This document shows, in pieces, positions 34,155 to 45,400 of a stretch of 64,000 nucleotides of DNA; the first letter of the stretch is position 1; every line of letters begins with the position of its first letter. The stretch lies in the NCBI GenBank assembly GCA_023053685.1, contig JALIGW010000016.1, forward strand, positions 762,501 through 826,500. The letters run 5' to 3'. The notes under the pieces are model-generated. The model was not told the origin of the DNA, searched no databases, and saw nothing but the letters and a program-made list of their open reading frames with translations. Source of the DNA: Diadophis punctatus similis (lineage: Eukaryota > Chordata > Lepidosauria > Squamata > Dipsadidae). The translations under genes were made by a program, and so were the position numbers.

Positions 34155-34285
34155 ACCCTTTGAGGTGAGTTAGGCCCAGAGAATGTGAATGACCCAAGAT
34201 CACCCAGCTAGTTTTCATGCCTAAGGCAGGATTAGAACCCATGATTTCCCATGAGTACCTAGTGCCTTAATCACCACACCAAATA
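34155..34285 (-). mobile_element. Sauria-type tRNA SINE fragment
   Basis: Minus-strand reading gives a tRNA-like head (GGTGTGGTGATTAAGGCACT, then GGGTTCTAATCC, a box B-like string) and the body GGGTGATCTTGGGTCATT. The same order is seen, in plus orientation, at 46711-46875. Confidence 0.65.
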
Positions 34286-34789
34286 TTTATTAGTAGTAGT
34301 AAGTATTTAATGTACAAAACAACCCCTTTTTTAAAATTATCTTGAGTGTTTGAAACAGGCAGGCATTCTTCTAAGGCAGAATCAGATACTGCTGAACATT
34401 TCAAAACAATGTTTGCTACACATCATGGAAGATTCGGGTGTTTCTGAGGAAAATTTGAGGAAGGGCAAACAACTGCAAGGTTCTTCCAATTTCAGGGAGC
34501 AGGATGAATGACACTGGAATGCCACAAATACCAGAGTTGGCATGAATTATACATCCCTTGTTTAAAGAGAGGTCAACATCATCAATAATGGACCAAGGAC
34601 TTCTAGCCATCCATTTGTATCTTCCCGTGCCAGCAGCAATTCATGAAATCTGCATGGATTTCCTCAATATTTTTCAGAATTGAGCAAAGAAGCTGTAGAA
34701 CAGAAAATGCTACCAGGCCAATATGCAGCAAATTTCAGTGCATACTTGCTAGGCTCTGGATGAATTTAGGATTAATTTGCAGGCATGAT

Positions 34790-35410
34790 TAGAAGACCTA
34801 ATTAATGACAACAATGTAGAACAACCAGACTTAGAATTGACAGTGAAGAAACTGAAGTGATGGATAGTGAATGGCTTTTAGGATAAATGATCAACAGTAA
34901 AGGGACAAGCAGTCAAGAAATACCTTGGAAAAGATATTCAGATGTTGTGATGTTTCCGTATCTACAAAGATCAGAATCATGCAAGCTATAGTATTTCCTG
35001 TGATACTGTATGGAAGTCAAAGTTTAACTTTAAAGAAGCAGGGTAGGTAGAGTATTGATGTCTTTGAACTTTATATTGGAGAAGACTCCTGAGAATACTG
35101 TGGATAGGCATGAAAACAAAACAATGGGTCATTGAATAAATCTACCCAGAGTTCTTATCTGAGGCACAAATGACCAGACTCAAATTATCTTACTTTGGAC
35201 ACATTATGCAAAGACCCAGCTCTCTACAAAAGGCTCTAATGATGGGAAAAGTGGCAGGAAAGAGAAGAAAAGGACAGCCAACAACGATGGATGGACTCGG
35301 TTACAGTGATGAATGCACAACTGCAAGACCCAAAAGACTAAGTTAGGGATAGATTGTCATGGAGAAAATCAGTGTGGCTGTTAGAAGTAAAAAATGACTT
35401 AATTACACAA
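34790..35410 (+). mobile_element. Bov-B/RTE-like LINE remnant
   Basis: Broken translation gives, in order, VFPVILYGSQSLTLKK, IDVFELY, and a KLSYFGHIMQR-like phrase around 35180-35215. Later comes GAAAAGTGGCAGGAAAGAG (GK...GRR). This is the conserved order at the end of Bov-B ORF2 (LYGxESW, DAFELW, YFGHLMRR, GRRRRG). Many stops; dead. Confidence 0.65.
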
Positions 35411-35697
35411 AATCAAATCAGGTATATTAGTCTACTAATTTATATTAGTATGTAAAAAGAGTAAAAATAAAGGAAGGATTGTATATTAGCCCCAGCTCAG
35501 TCAAGATATAGCAGCTGTAATAGGGAAGGGGGTGCTGGGATACCAATGTCCATAAAAAAAAATTAACATGTCTCATGACCATAGAATTTACATTTTGCAA
35601 TCTTACCTTGTTCTAACATTTCAAGCCATTAACTGCTTGACAATAAAAAATATTTCAGGTTTTTTTATGTGGCTATTAATAAACCAGACAACTCACC

Positions 35698-36101
35698 TGT
35701 CAGGCCGAAGCCATATTTTATTTGAGACTTTAGCCTGCCACACTTGATGCTTTAGAATGTATTCTTGCTGTGGGAATTTGGGAGGGGCTGTTGCATGAGC
35801 AATGTAGACATGTAGCCATAACAAATTCCTTTTAGGTTTTCAAGGTCATCCTTTGTCCAGCACCTGGCCGGAAGATGATGGGAGTAACAGACACGTTGGC
35901 AAAAGGTGACTCGTCAACGTGATGAACTTGTGGATGTGGGAACAAGGGAATGAACTTTAAACTGGGTGGAGAAACCCTCGTAGCTTTAGATTCGGGTTTC
36001 TCACAGATGTGCCAACCTGGCTCTGTTAATAAATTGGGACTTTGAGCAATACTTTGCCTTGGACTCTAATTTAGTTTTGGATGCTATTTGGAACCCTGAC
36101 A
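35698..36101 (+). mobile_element. Solo LTR with exact 5-bp target duplication
   Basis: Starts TGTCAGGCCGAAGCC and ends GAACCCTGACA, with inverted TGTCAGG/CCTGACA termini. Flanked by TCACC at 35693-35697 and 36102-36106. An AATAAA hexamer occurs near 36029, 72 bp before the end. 404 bp with no internal coding sequence. Five-base duplications and these ends suit Ty3/gypsy-type elements. No relation to the LTR at 2839 beyond TGTCA. Confidence 0.75.
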
Positions 36102-36106
36102 TCACC

Positions 36107-36240
36107 ATCACCAACTCGCTGCGGCCACGACGAGTTGTCCCACAGTAATTTGGCCACAGGAAGTTGGCCATGGCAGGTTGGCCTGGGTGAGTTGTCCCAC
36201 CCACAGCGACTTGGTCATGATGAATTGTCATGCCCATACA
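36107..36240. repeat. Short repeat-like block with GAGTTGTCCCAC units
   Basis: Contains CGAGTTGTCCCACAG, GTGAGTTGTCCCACCC and related half-units, looking like an old small tandem or transposon scrap between the LTR and the MITE. Family unknown. Confidence 0.35.
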
Positions 36241-36626
36241 CAGACAGTCCTCAACTTATGACCACAATTGAACCCAAAATTTTTATTGCTAAGTGAGACA
36301 TTTGTTAAGTGAATTTTGCCCCATTTCTTGCCCCATTTGTTAAGTGAATCACTTCAGTTGTTAATTTGGTAACAGGGTTGTTAAAGGAATCTGGCTTCCC
36401 CATTGACTTTGCTTGTCAGAAGATCACAAAAGGTGATCACATGATCCTAGGACACTACAATTGTCATAAATATGAGTCAGTTGCCAAGCATCTGAATTTT
36501 GATCACATGACCATGGGAATGCCGCAATGGTCTTAAGTGTGAAAAACGGTCATAAATCACTTTTTTCAGTGCCGTTGTAACTTTGAACAATTGCTAAAGT
36601 AACTGTTGTAAGTTGAGGACTACCTG
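36241..36626 (+). mobile_element. TA-flanked MITE (mariner-like), copy 2
   Basis: Inverted ends CAGACAGTCCTCAACTTA and GTTGAGGACTACCTG, with TA at 36627-36628 and at 36237-36238 next to a short CA repeat at the left. Homologous throughout to 3873-4270. No ORF. Confidence 0.8.
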
Positions 36627-36629
36627 TAC

Positions 36630-38720
36630 AAAACTTAGGACAACTATTACTTACCCTTCTGGAAAAAAAATATACATCATGGTCATTGCTGACCAATAGT
36701 ACTACCGTATGGCAAAGGTATTTAAATATGTTGGTAAAACTAAACAGTGAATGAACCCAATAAATAACCAGATACTTTTTTTTAACTAAACATCTAGCAA
36801 ATTTCTCATTTTTTGTATGAGCATAACAAAATGTCATGAAGTTTTTATGAAAGGCATTCATTCTCTCATTCTCTCTTGCACTTTAAGTCCAAGTTACCCT
36901 TTAAGAAACATATTGTATTTAATAGTAATATTGTAAAATTGATATACAGTATAAGAAAGGAAAATATTACTGTTTAATATAAAGAGAAAACTACGCAAGG
37001 GTGGATTTATATGTATAGTTAATTGTAAATTGAAACGAGGGACAAACGGATATGAAATGGATATAAAAGATATGGGATAATTGTCAAATAAGCAGATTGT
37101 AAAAATCTTTTTAAAAAAATGTTTAATAAAAATTATATTTAAAAAAAGAAACATTAAACATTTTTAAAGGTGAGCTTTCAGTGAACTGTAGTGCGGTAGG
37201 CACTATTTTGGAGTTCCTGCTAAAATGACATTGAGGGAAATGAGGGAATATTTTTACCACACACAAATATGTAGCTTTGGATCAACAAATCATCAAATCA
37301 AATCTTTATTATGGCATGTTATGTTATCACTTGCCTCCCTCTCTGGATGCTCATGCCAATGCTTAGCTGTTTATGATGAACTTGATAAGCTGACCCCTAT
37401 AAAACCATATGGGGCAGCATTTCACATGCTGCAGTTTCATCTTGTGCGTTTTAAACATCCAGTACACAGTTTTAATTTAGTTTGTATTCTTCTGGACTGT
37501 AAACTTGGGTGGTCACATCAACCAATTTTTTGAAAGATCTTGCTTTTCAATATTTTTTTCCTTACTTTAATCCTTTCTTATATGTCTGTTATTAGTAAAC
37601 ACACTATTCCCATGGATACATATTACCTGAATACATTTTTTTGCAGGAGTCTTGGGGTTAAAATGACGTTTCTGTTCTAATTCAAACCTTTAAATATCAA
37701 TTCTGCCATAGAAAGTCTGTATAAAATGTAATGGAGGATCGATGACTGAAATTAAGTAAGGACATGTTTTAATCAGAAATTGGCTCTCAAGAAGCTTGTA
37801 TACAACATATTGAAGGCATCCATCATGTGCTGGTGAATAAAACAACTATTTGTTTTGGGGGGGATTGTTAAAGAAAAAAAGGAGAGGAAAAAGAATATTC
37901 AAAAAAAGGAGAAAAGTTGCTGAAAAGTTTCTAGTTCTGTCTTTCCAGACCTCATCTAGCATTTAGAATCCCTGCCATCTCTTCCGTCCCTGGGTCCATT
38001 TCAATTCCACAATTATATTGATTATTGACTATTCATCTCCTATGATTATATATCATTATATTCACTGTTTTTCCATACCACTAAAAAAACACTATTTGTG
38101 TTATAGCACATCTTCCTATTATGGCAAGTATTTAAATCGGCTGAAAAAGATTGAAACTAAAAGCATAATATAAAAAGTTACAAATGCAATTAAACTTTGG
38201 TCTGTGACTGTAATAAAAATTGATTGGGGAGATGAAAATTAAACCTAGCCAAAAAAATTTTTTTTTAATCCAACTATTAAAAATCTGACAAACACTCTTT
38301 ACAGATTTCCTGGCTGTATTGAGATTGGGGACTGTATTTGCTGCCAAAGGAGTTGCATTCTTTCTTCCACATATTAAATAGAGGGACTTGTGATACAAGG
38401 GAAATCTCTGAACGGTGTGTCTCTGAAGATTTTAACACTGTACAGCTTTCAGTTGGGAGAGGCAATCAATTACTTACTCAGGACCCAAGGTTGTATGTCA
38501 AAGTATTTGCTAGGAAATAGAAACAAAAGCAAGCACCAACTTGGCACTTTGTACCTACTGTCAAAGAAAAGGAGAAAACAAACTGAAATCTTGCCAATTT
38601 CACTCTTTTGCCAATTTGTTCCCTATTGCTGTGACTGGGCTACTGCACATCCTGGAATTGTTCCCAAAAAATACAGAAGGTCAGCACAACACAATTCTAC
38701 TAGCGTTCTTTCCATTACTG
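36630..38720. other. Gene-free stretch; A-rich LINE-like tail near 36910-37150
   Basis: No exon supported. 36910-37150 is A-rich, ending TTTAATAAAAATTATATTTA followed by an A run, which resembles an L1-type 3' end, but no coding part is attached. Other ORFs (up to 126 codons at 38390-38770) show no motif. Confidence 0.35.
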
Positions 38721-38729
38721 CCACTATAA

Positions 38730-38864
38730 CAGGGGTGTCAAACTCACATTGTCACAGCGGTGTCACGTGATGTATCGGGACTTTTCCCCCCTTCGCTAAA
38801 CCGGACGTGGGCGTGGCCAGCACATGACACATACAGCTTGCGGGCCAGGAGTTTGACAGCCCTG
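38730..38864 (+). mobile_element. Small non-autonomous hAT element
   Basis: Ends CAGGGGTGTCAAACTC and GAGTTTGACAGCCCTG form about 16 bp of near-perfect inverted repeat. Flanks CACTATAA and CATTAGAA agree at 6 of 8 positions, consistent with a decayed 8-bp duplication. Contains GACGTGGGCGTGGCC. No coding. Confidence 0.75.
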
Positions 38865-39133
38865 CATTAGAACAACAAAACCATGCCTATAACTACTACA
38901 GAAAATAGATGCCAAAAGGCCAGTGTGCTATCCTTGTGGCTTTACACATTATTGGTTTTTAATAATAAAACAAGTAAGGGTGTCTTTGCAATTGGATGGG
39001 TTCCCTACCAAGTTTCTTACTCAGAAAAAACCATTTCAGGAACTGCAACAATTTAAGAAAGAGGCATCAATTGTATTTTGTTCTGTTTTGTGTTTTGCAC
39101 TGATGTCTCATGGTGCTGTCAGTTAATTTAACA

Positions 39134-39216
39134 CAATGTTTCTCAAATTTGGTAAATTTAAGAAATGTGGACTTCAACTCCCAGAAGTCCTCAACAAGCA
39201 TGGGGAATTCTAGCAG
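39134..39216 (+). mobile_element. Decayed partial copy of the palindromic hAT MITE
   Basis: CAATGTTTCTCAAATTTGG, then GTGGACTTCAACTCCCAGAA and GGGGAATTCTAGCAG follow the left arm of the element at 45103-45238. The right arm is missing. Confidence 0.65.
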
Positions 39217-39605
39217 AAGGAAATTGTGTTTAATCCAAAATGAATGCATGCAGCATTAAGGCACCAAAACTCCATTTTATTCTTATTGCCTTGATTTAAG
39301 GAGTTTAAAATGTGAAGTAGAATATGCTCATAGCAGTATGAAAAACTCTGGGTTTACCATGTGATGTCTGTAACTAAAAATATTACTTTGCTCTGATGGA
39401 AATACTGTGTTATTTCTGATTTTAAAAAAACTTACAAGATATACATTCTCTATATGTGAAGAATATTAAATTGACATAATGGGAAGTGTGTTCACTGTTG
39501 CTTTGGGTAATCAAGATTTAATTTTGTGTTTAAGAAATGAGGTTTCTTAAATGAGATTTAACTCTTTCGTGTGTCTTTTTGCAATCTTTCCTCCCCTTTC
39601 TGGTT

Positions 39606-39625
39606 TTGTGTGTGTGTGTGTGTGT
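39606..39625. repeat. (TG)n microsatellite
   Basis: About ten TG units. Confidence 0.9.
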
Positions 39626-39940
39626 ACAGCTAATGCCCCCCCCCGTGTTTCCATTTTAAAAGAATAAAATTGCATTATCATCAGGGCTAGCAAATCAGTT
39701 TCTGTGTGTTTATTTCTATTTTAGTCTATAATATCAAGAATGTTAAGTATTAATTAGTAGTTGGTAAAACAAGACACAAGAGGAATGTTAGTTTGGGCTT
39801 CACAATGAAGTAATGGGCAACAGGTTCTAAGATTAACTACTGCCCTACAGAATTTAAAAACCTCTGTAATATCACATATTTTTCTTTCTTTTACTAAGAT
39901 TATGTAGGCTCTATTGTTCCATAGGCTTTTGTGTCTATGA

Positions 39941-40177
39941 ATAGCAATAGCACTTAGACTTATATACCACTTCATAGTGCTTTACAGTCCTCTCTTAAGC
40001 GGTTTATAGAGTTCAGCATATTGCCCCCAACAATCTGGGTGCTCATTTTACAGACCTCAGAAGGATTGAAGGCTGAGTCAACCTTGAGCCAGTGAGATTT
40101 GAACAGCTGAACTGCAGCTAGCAGTCAGTTGAAGTAGCCTGCAGTGCTGCACTCTAACCACTGCACCACCTCGGCTC
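39941..40177 (-). mobile_element. tRNA-derived SINE, nearly complete
   Basis: On the minus strand it starts GAGCCGAGGTGGTGCAGTGG, then TTAGAGTGCAGCACTGCAGG (box A region). GTTCAAATCTCACTGGCTC follows (box B), then AAGGTTGACTCAGCCTTC, GCAATATGCTGAACTC and the tail TCTAAGTGCTATTGCTAT. Same family as 17103, 45761, 60617 and 60832. Confidence 0.85.
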
Positions 40178-40179
40178 GG

Positions 40180-41838
40180 TTCTTATATGAAGCAGACTGC
40201 CTGGAAGGAATGGAGAGAAGACAGCTGAAATACCCATAGTTTTGCACTTTATGTAGGATGTCCATAATATCGTATTTCTTCTAAGCATGAACAAAATGTT
40301 ATTCTATAGCTCATAAGAACTATGATTACAGCCATATTCCTTTGAAGGCAGTTGAATTTATACAGAAGATTATACTCTGTGTCTCTTCCAGAGGTACAGC
40401 TTCTACTTGACAGGAATGTGGAAGGCAGGCTGCAAAGAAGTTGCTAAATATACATACTCAGCACTTGAAGAAATTCTCAGGGAACCTCAAATCCCAGGTG
40501 ATTCCAAGAAAGCCAAGGGACTAGGGATCTGCCAGCCTCTTCCTGTTCCTCAGAGCAATCGGTGTCAAGGCATGTCCTCTGCTGTGACGGATTACTGGTG
40601 AGTGTCATTTGCAACAGTGCAATGCAGATGAAGTGTTCGCCTTGCAAGGGAGAGAGGGCTGGGGTTCTGAATCACATATTTTGCACATGGATTATGGTTA
40701 AAATAGAATTACTAGTCTCTTCATCTCCATACATTTCCCCCGCTTCTGGTATCATCTGCCCAACTGGACAAACTTCCTCCTGTGCCCCAACACACAAAGC
40801 TTTTTGCTTGTGTAGCCTTTTGTAGAGGTATCCACAAAATCAGACAGTTTCATTAGAAACGTATGGCCATGAATGCACAATGTATTTACAGAAGGGGCAG
40901 CACTTGCAACACAATGTCACAATGCTCATTTTATCATTTTCCTCTCTTGCCCTCTCTTTGTGTCCATGTTTTCAAAATTGAGAAAACACTGCATAACGGA
41001 GATTCCTTCAGGCCAATCCCTGAACCATTACAGTGCAGTGTCTCTGTTTTCCAAAACAAAAAACCAGTGGTGTGGTGAATAACAACATGTTACTACCATT
41101 ATGCTACAGGCTCAAATCAAGTCACTGATTTTGTGAGGGAAATGGGAATTTATGGTTTAGAGTGGGATGTAAAATAAATTACTTTAGTTGAATAATGACC
41201 ATTACTTTTGACATCCAATTACTTTTGACATGTTTTGGTCTATCAACCCCAAATATCTCAATCCCAGGCATTATTACTATGAAACACAGTGTACGTGCGC
41301 AGAGAAGAGATTGGTAGAAAAGCATTACTGTATACTACAAGAAATGATAGGAAGGAACTAAAATTTTCATCCTCTCTCATTTTTCCTACCTTCCATTGCT
41401 TTTGTATGTTTTCTCCCTGCCATTTCCTTTCTGATCTTGGAGCAGGGCTGAAAAGATTATTTGAGACGATGGTTGTTGCTCATAAGACAAGGGTGTTCAT
41501 TTGCTCATTACCTCTGCATTACTTTTAAGCTATACACTCAGTATACATGCATATTAAAGCTAGAAGTTTTAACCTATGGCTTGTGAATATATCAAGCTAA
41601 GCCAAAAATAATTCACCCATATTTTGGTTTAGTCTTATATATGTACCATGCGAAAGCTGAATGCTACTTTAGCATGGTTAGAATTCTAAACATAATTTAG
41701 GATTATGTTTATTTCTTTTACTTTTTTACATTATTGTATTTTTACTATTTTAATTAATTAAAAAGAAAAAATAGCATGTTAGATCACAATCAAAGTAAAA
41801 ACTGCTTCGAAAACCGGAGCTATATTTGCAAATCCTGT
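40180..41838. other. Gene-free stretch upstream of the glucuronosyltransferase gene
   Basis: No exon could be supported, but a non-coding first exon or promoter of the downstream gene could lie here. ORFs below 90 codons. Confidence 0.35.
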
Positions 41839-41846
41839 GTTAGAAT

Positions 41847-42167
41847 CAGAGGTGGGTTCCACCCGGTTCGGACCGGTTCGCCTGAACCAGTAGCGACTCA
41901 CTGGTGATGATGTCACAGAACAGGATCGGTCGGTGCTGGTCTGTGGGCGCCGCCATCTTTTTTAAAAAAAATTTAAAATATTTTTTTTTCTTCTGAGCAT
42001 GCGCAGAAGCCGAGTTTCCGGCACTTGTTGTTCATCTTGTTATTGGCTTTCTTTTTTTTTGCCACTGCGCATGTGTGCGCGTGCAAAGCACTCACGCACC
42101 CATGAGGTGCGGCCACGCTGCATGGGAGGACGTGAACCGGCAGCGAGGTAAGTTAGAACCCACCCTG
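41847..42167 (-). mobile_element. Non-autonomous hAT element, family A copy 5, 132 bp before the start codon
   Basis: Reverse orientation relative to the other family A copies: begins CAGAGGTGGGTTCCACC and ends GTTAGAACCCACCCTG. Flanks GTTAGAAT (41839-41846) and GTTAGAAC (42168-42175), 7 of 8 identical. It carries the GCATGCGCAGAAG motif and a TGATGATGTCACAG string. Its right edge is only 132 bp from the predicted ATG of the glucuronosyltransferase gene, so it lies in the 5' flank, 5' UTR or preceding intron. Confidence 0.88.
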
Positions 42168-42270
42168 GTTAGAACCTATTGACCCAACCCAGCGAAAACT
42201 CTGTTTCATTTTGTATATTTTGTAGTTATCTCACTTTTTAAAACCATACTTTGCTCTGGAAGGTAGGGAA

Positions 42271-42306
42271 ATGCCCAATCAGCGGAAGTTCTCTGCAGCA
42301 TGCTGA
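42271..42306 (+). promoter_or_regulatory. Possible upstream ORF overlapping the start codon
   Basis: ATG at 42271 opens an 11-codon frame that ends at TGA 42304-42306, overlapping the main ATG at 42300 in a different frame. If the 5' UTR includes 42271 it could lower initiation at the main ATG. It lies just after CTGGAAGGTAGG, so a splice acceptor further left (TTTTGTAG near 42226) would keep it in the mRNA. No transcript evidence. Confidence 0.35.
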
Positions 42307-42411
42307 GGAGACGTAACCTTCTCACCACAATTCTGATTGCTTTGCCATGGGGTCTTCTCCTAACTTTGTGGCATCAGTATCCAACCACCCGCTATCTGAG
42401 CCTTCTAAGAA
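42300..42411 (+). CDS. B3GAT1: Exon 1 (start, signal-anchor)
   Basis: Encodes MLRRRNLLTTILIALPWGLL then LTLWHQ, closely parallel to the B3GAT1 N-terminus (basic tail, LPW in the anchor, WHQ at its end). A at -3 gives a fair start context. Donor AA|GTAAGTAT. Leaves one base of a split lysine codon (phase 1). The reading frame upstream has no in-frame ATG with similarity, and the alternative ATG at 42271 is out of frame. Confidence 0.88.
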
Positions 42412-45400
42412 GTAAGTATATAAATCCTGGCTTACAACAGGTTTTGTAACTTTCTTTTGTAACAAATCTTTTGCAAAAAAAAGGACTCAATTACATAAAA
42501 ATCAGGATATTTTAAAAATAGTGTTTATATAATTCTCTGAAGCTTAAGACTTCATTGAGTCAGGTGTAAGACATACGTAAGTGATTTGTGTTGGAGATAT
42601 GAATTCAGGAACTCTTGTTAGAAAATATGCTGAACACAACCAGTATTCAGGAGTGTTGAAAGAATACTGAGTAATTAAGTAGTAGAATATCCCATTTTTA
42701 AAAAATACCCATAAGTTTGTCTAGGATGTAGAGATAGCCAGTTATAAGTAAATGTTAACAGACATTCATTGTATTTGTATAAGATTTATTAAGAAGTACC
42801 GTGTTTCCCTGAAATAAGACCCTGTCTTATATTTTTTTGAACCGTGAAATAAGCGCTTGGCCTTACTGCCATACACTCAAAAGCCCGGTTGGACTTATTA
42901 TCAGGGGATGTCTTATTTTGGGGAAAACAGGGTACATGAAAGTAAAAATACAGACTTTTATCTAAATTACATCTTGAAGACAGGGAAAGTTGTGATAAAG
43001 TCTGAAGCACCAAAGAGAAGAAAATTTCTTATCTTTTAACAGCAGAGATTCTTGACAAACAGCATAGATTTTTTTTTCTCGTCCATTTCTTGCCCTTTGC
43101 CCTTGTGGTAAAATAGACTCATAAGGCCCTTGTTGGGTGTTTATGTTGTTCTTTTTGTTGTCTGTAAACAGTCACCAGAGCCCATCTTGTTTGAGTTTGT
43201 ATTGGATTTTTATGACAACATATTATAAATAGCTCATTTGGAATTGGATAGTGCCTAAATTGTATTAAACAGTCAGTTGCAAAGAGATGGTGCCATTTTC
43301 AACAGTTTGCAATTACCTAATTCTTGGATGGATGGATGGATGGATGGATGGATGGATGGATGATAGACAGACAGACAGACAGACTTTCCTGGTTCCCAGA
43401 CTAGCTAATAGTTTGGAATTTCCTACCTGTCTTTGCTCTAAGTACTATCTAGATCTAACTTTTCTGAGATCAGTCAAGTTCAGCTAGACATTGTTGCCTA
43501 CTCAGGTTTAATTCACTATTAATCTGTAATATAGGGCATCTTTTCTTTTTGATCATATTTATCCCATGTCCATTGATAATTCTTTAGAAGTTTATACTAA
43601 TCAACTTGTTTTCATTTCCTCCAAGGCTTTTTTGTTCTTTGTTACTAGACTATTATTTACTTTCCCTTCTACAAGCAAGTCCCCGTTTAAATGACTGTTC
43701 CATTTCTGAGCCATTTGCATAAGATGAGTTCCATGTAGGTCAGTTGGCTCTTTTGCACATCCACAAACAGCTAATCACATGTAGTCCATTACTAATATAC
43801 TGTATAGGCTGCAATCCAAGCTGCAATCCAGATATATTTTTAATCTCTAATTTTCCTACAGCAGAAAAGTTCACAGCCAATACCAGAGACTAGCTTTCGG
43901 TTAGATTCTCTTCTCCTCATTCTATCCAACATAGAGCACAGTGTGGGTGTTTTGCTTTCAAAGGTGAAAGCAGGAAGAATCTTAGGACCTAAGAAGTAAC
44001 TAAATTACAATTATAAAGGTAGCAAGACCGCCCACAGCTGCGGGGAGGGGGGGCAAAGCATTTATGGGTTGCATAATGGCCACACTAATATGTTATAACT
44101 CATCAGTGTTCAGAATATCTTCCTCCCCTACACAACAGTCAGTGTGACCTCACAGTGCACCCACTGAAAGAAAATTAAGCACTCTCCTGGATATTGCTTC
44201 CATGATTCATAGTTGCAAACTCTTAAGGATATTGTTGTTACAATAAATATTTGGATTTGATGCAAACCCTATTTTTACTTTTTGGGGTGTTCTTTTTTCT
44301 CTTTAGTTTTTCCTTTTTTTTTTTTTAAAGATGGTCCAAGATCGGGAAATAAAATGCCAGTTTTAAATCAGAAACAGATGATATAAATTCAGGGAAGTGC
44401 TTTGATGGAAGTCTTGTGCTGTATTATCTTTTTTTTCCCCTTTTGCCTTAGAGGAAACAGATGAAAATGGCACAGCCAAGTCACTCTTCAATGGGACATC
44501 TCTAGTGAGGGAGGATGGGTTTGCATCATGCACTCGGCAGCCAGCCATTGGGACAGCTCCCAAAATAATCCGGAATTATGTGTACTCCAGGCCTCCCCCA
44601 TGGTCAGACACATTGCCTGCCATATTTGTGATCACACCTACATACACTCGACCAGTACAGAAGGCTGAGCTGACCCGACTGGCGAATACTTTCCTTCATG
44701 TACAGAACCTCCACTGGGTAGTGGTGGAAGACTCTCCTAGAAGAACCAACCTGGTGTCCAATCTACTGGAGAAAGCAGGGATTCATTTTACTCACCTGAA
44801 TATTGAGACTCCTAAGAGTCTGAAAGTAGGTTTGTCCTGGATTCCATCTCACACTCCCAGGGGCACATTCCAGAGGAACCTTGGACTGCATTGGCTTAGA
44901 GAAAGTTTTAGCTCCACGCCAGTACCTGAAGGTGTAGTATACTTTGCAGATGATGATAACACCTATAGCCTGGAGCTCTTTGAAGAGGTATGCTAATTCA
45001 AAGTTTGGATGACTTCACTTTTGACCCATCATTTAAGCAGATTAATGATTACATTCTCTGTCCTTCATTCTTTTGATATACAAAGGGAGGTATAGGTTAG
45101 AGCAGTGTTTCCCAACCTTGGCAACTTGAAGATGTCTGGACTTCAACTTCCAGAATTCCCCAGCCAGCATTCGCTGGCTGGGGAATTCTGGGAGTTGAAG
45201 TCCAGACATCTTCAAGTTGCCAAGGTTGGGAAACACTGGGTTAGAGAGTCACAGGGAGGTATATCAAGAAGGGATGAAGGTCAGTGGAAATGCTCATGCT
45301 TTGCATATAAAATATCACGGTTTCAATCTCTGCTATTTCATATTAAGGTTGGGAAAGTTTCTCAGTGAAACCCTGACTCGCTATTGCACTAAATGTATAT

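Larger units (their letters stand above)
42412..44451 (+). other. Intron 1 of the B3GAT1-like gene
   Basis: About 2.0 kb, GTAAGT...TTAG. Holds a TA-flanked MITE at 42799-42932 and a GGAT/AGAC microsatellite at 43325-43384. No alternative exon recognised. Confidence 0.85.

Noticed and set aside
45042..45368. ORFs on both strands encoding near-identical peptides
   Set aside because: The identity is forced by the inverted repeat of the hAT MITE at 45103-45238. The sequence is flanked by a target duplication and lies in an intron.
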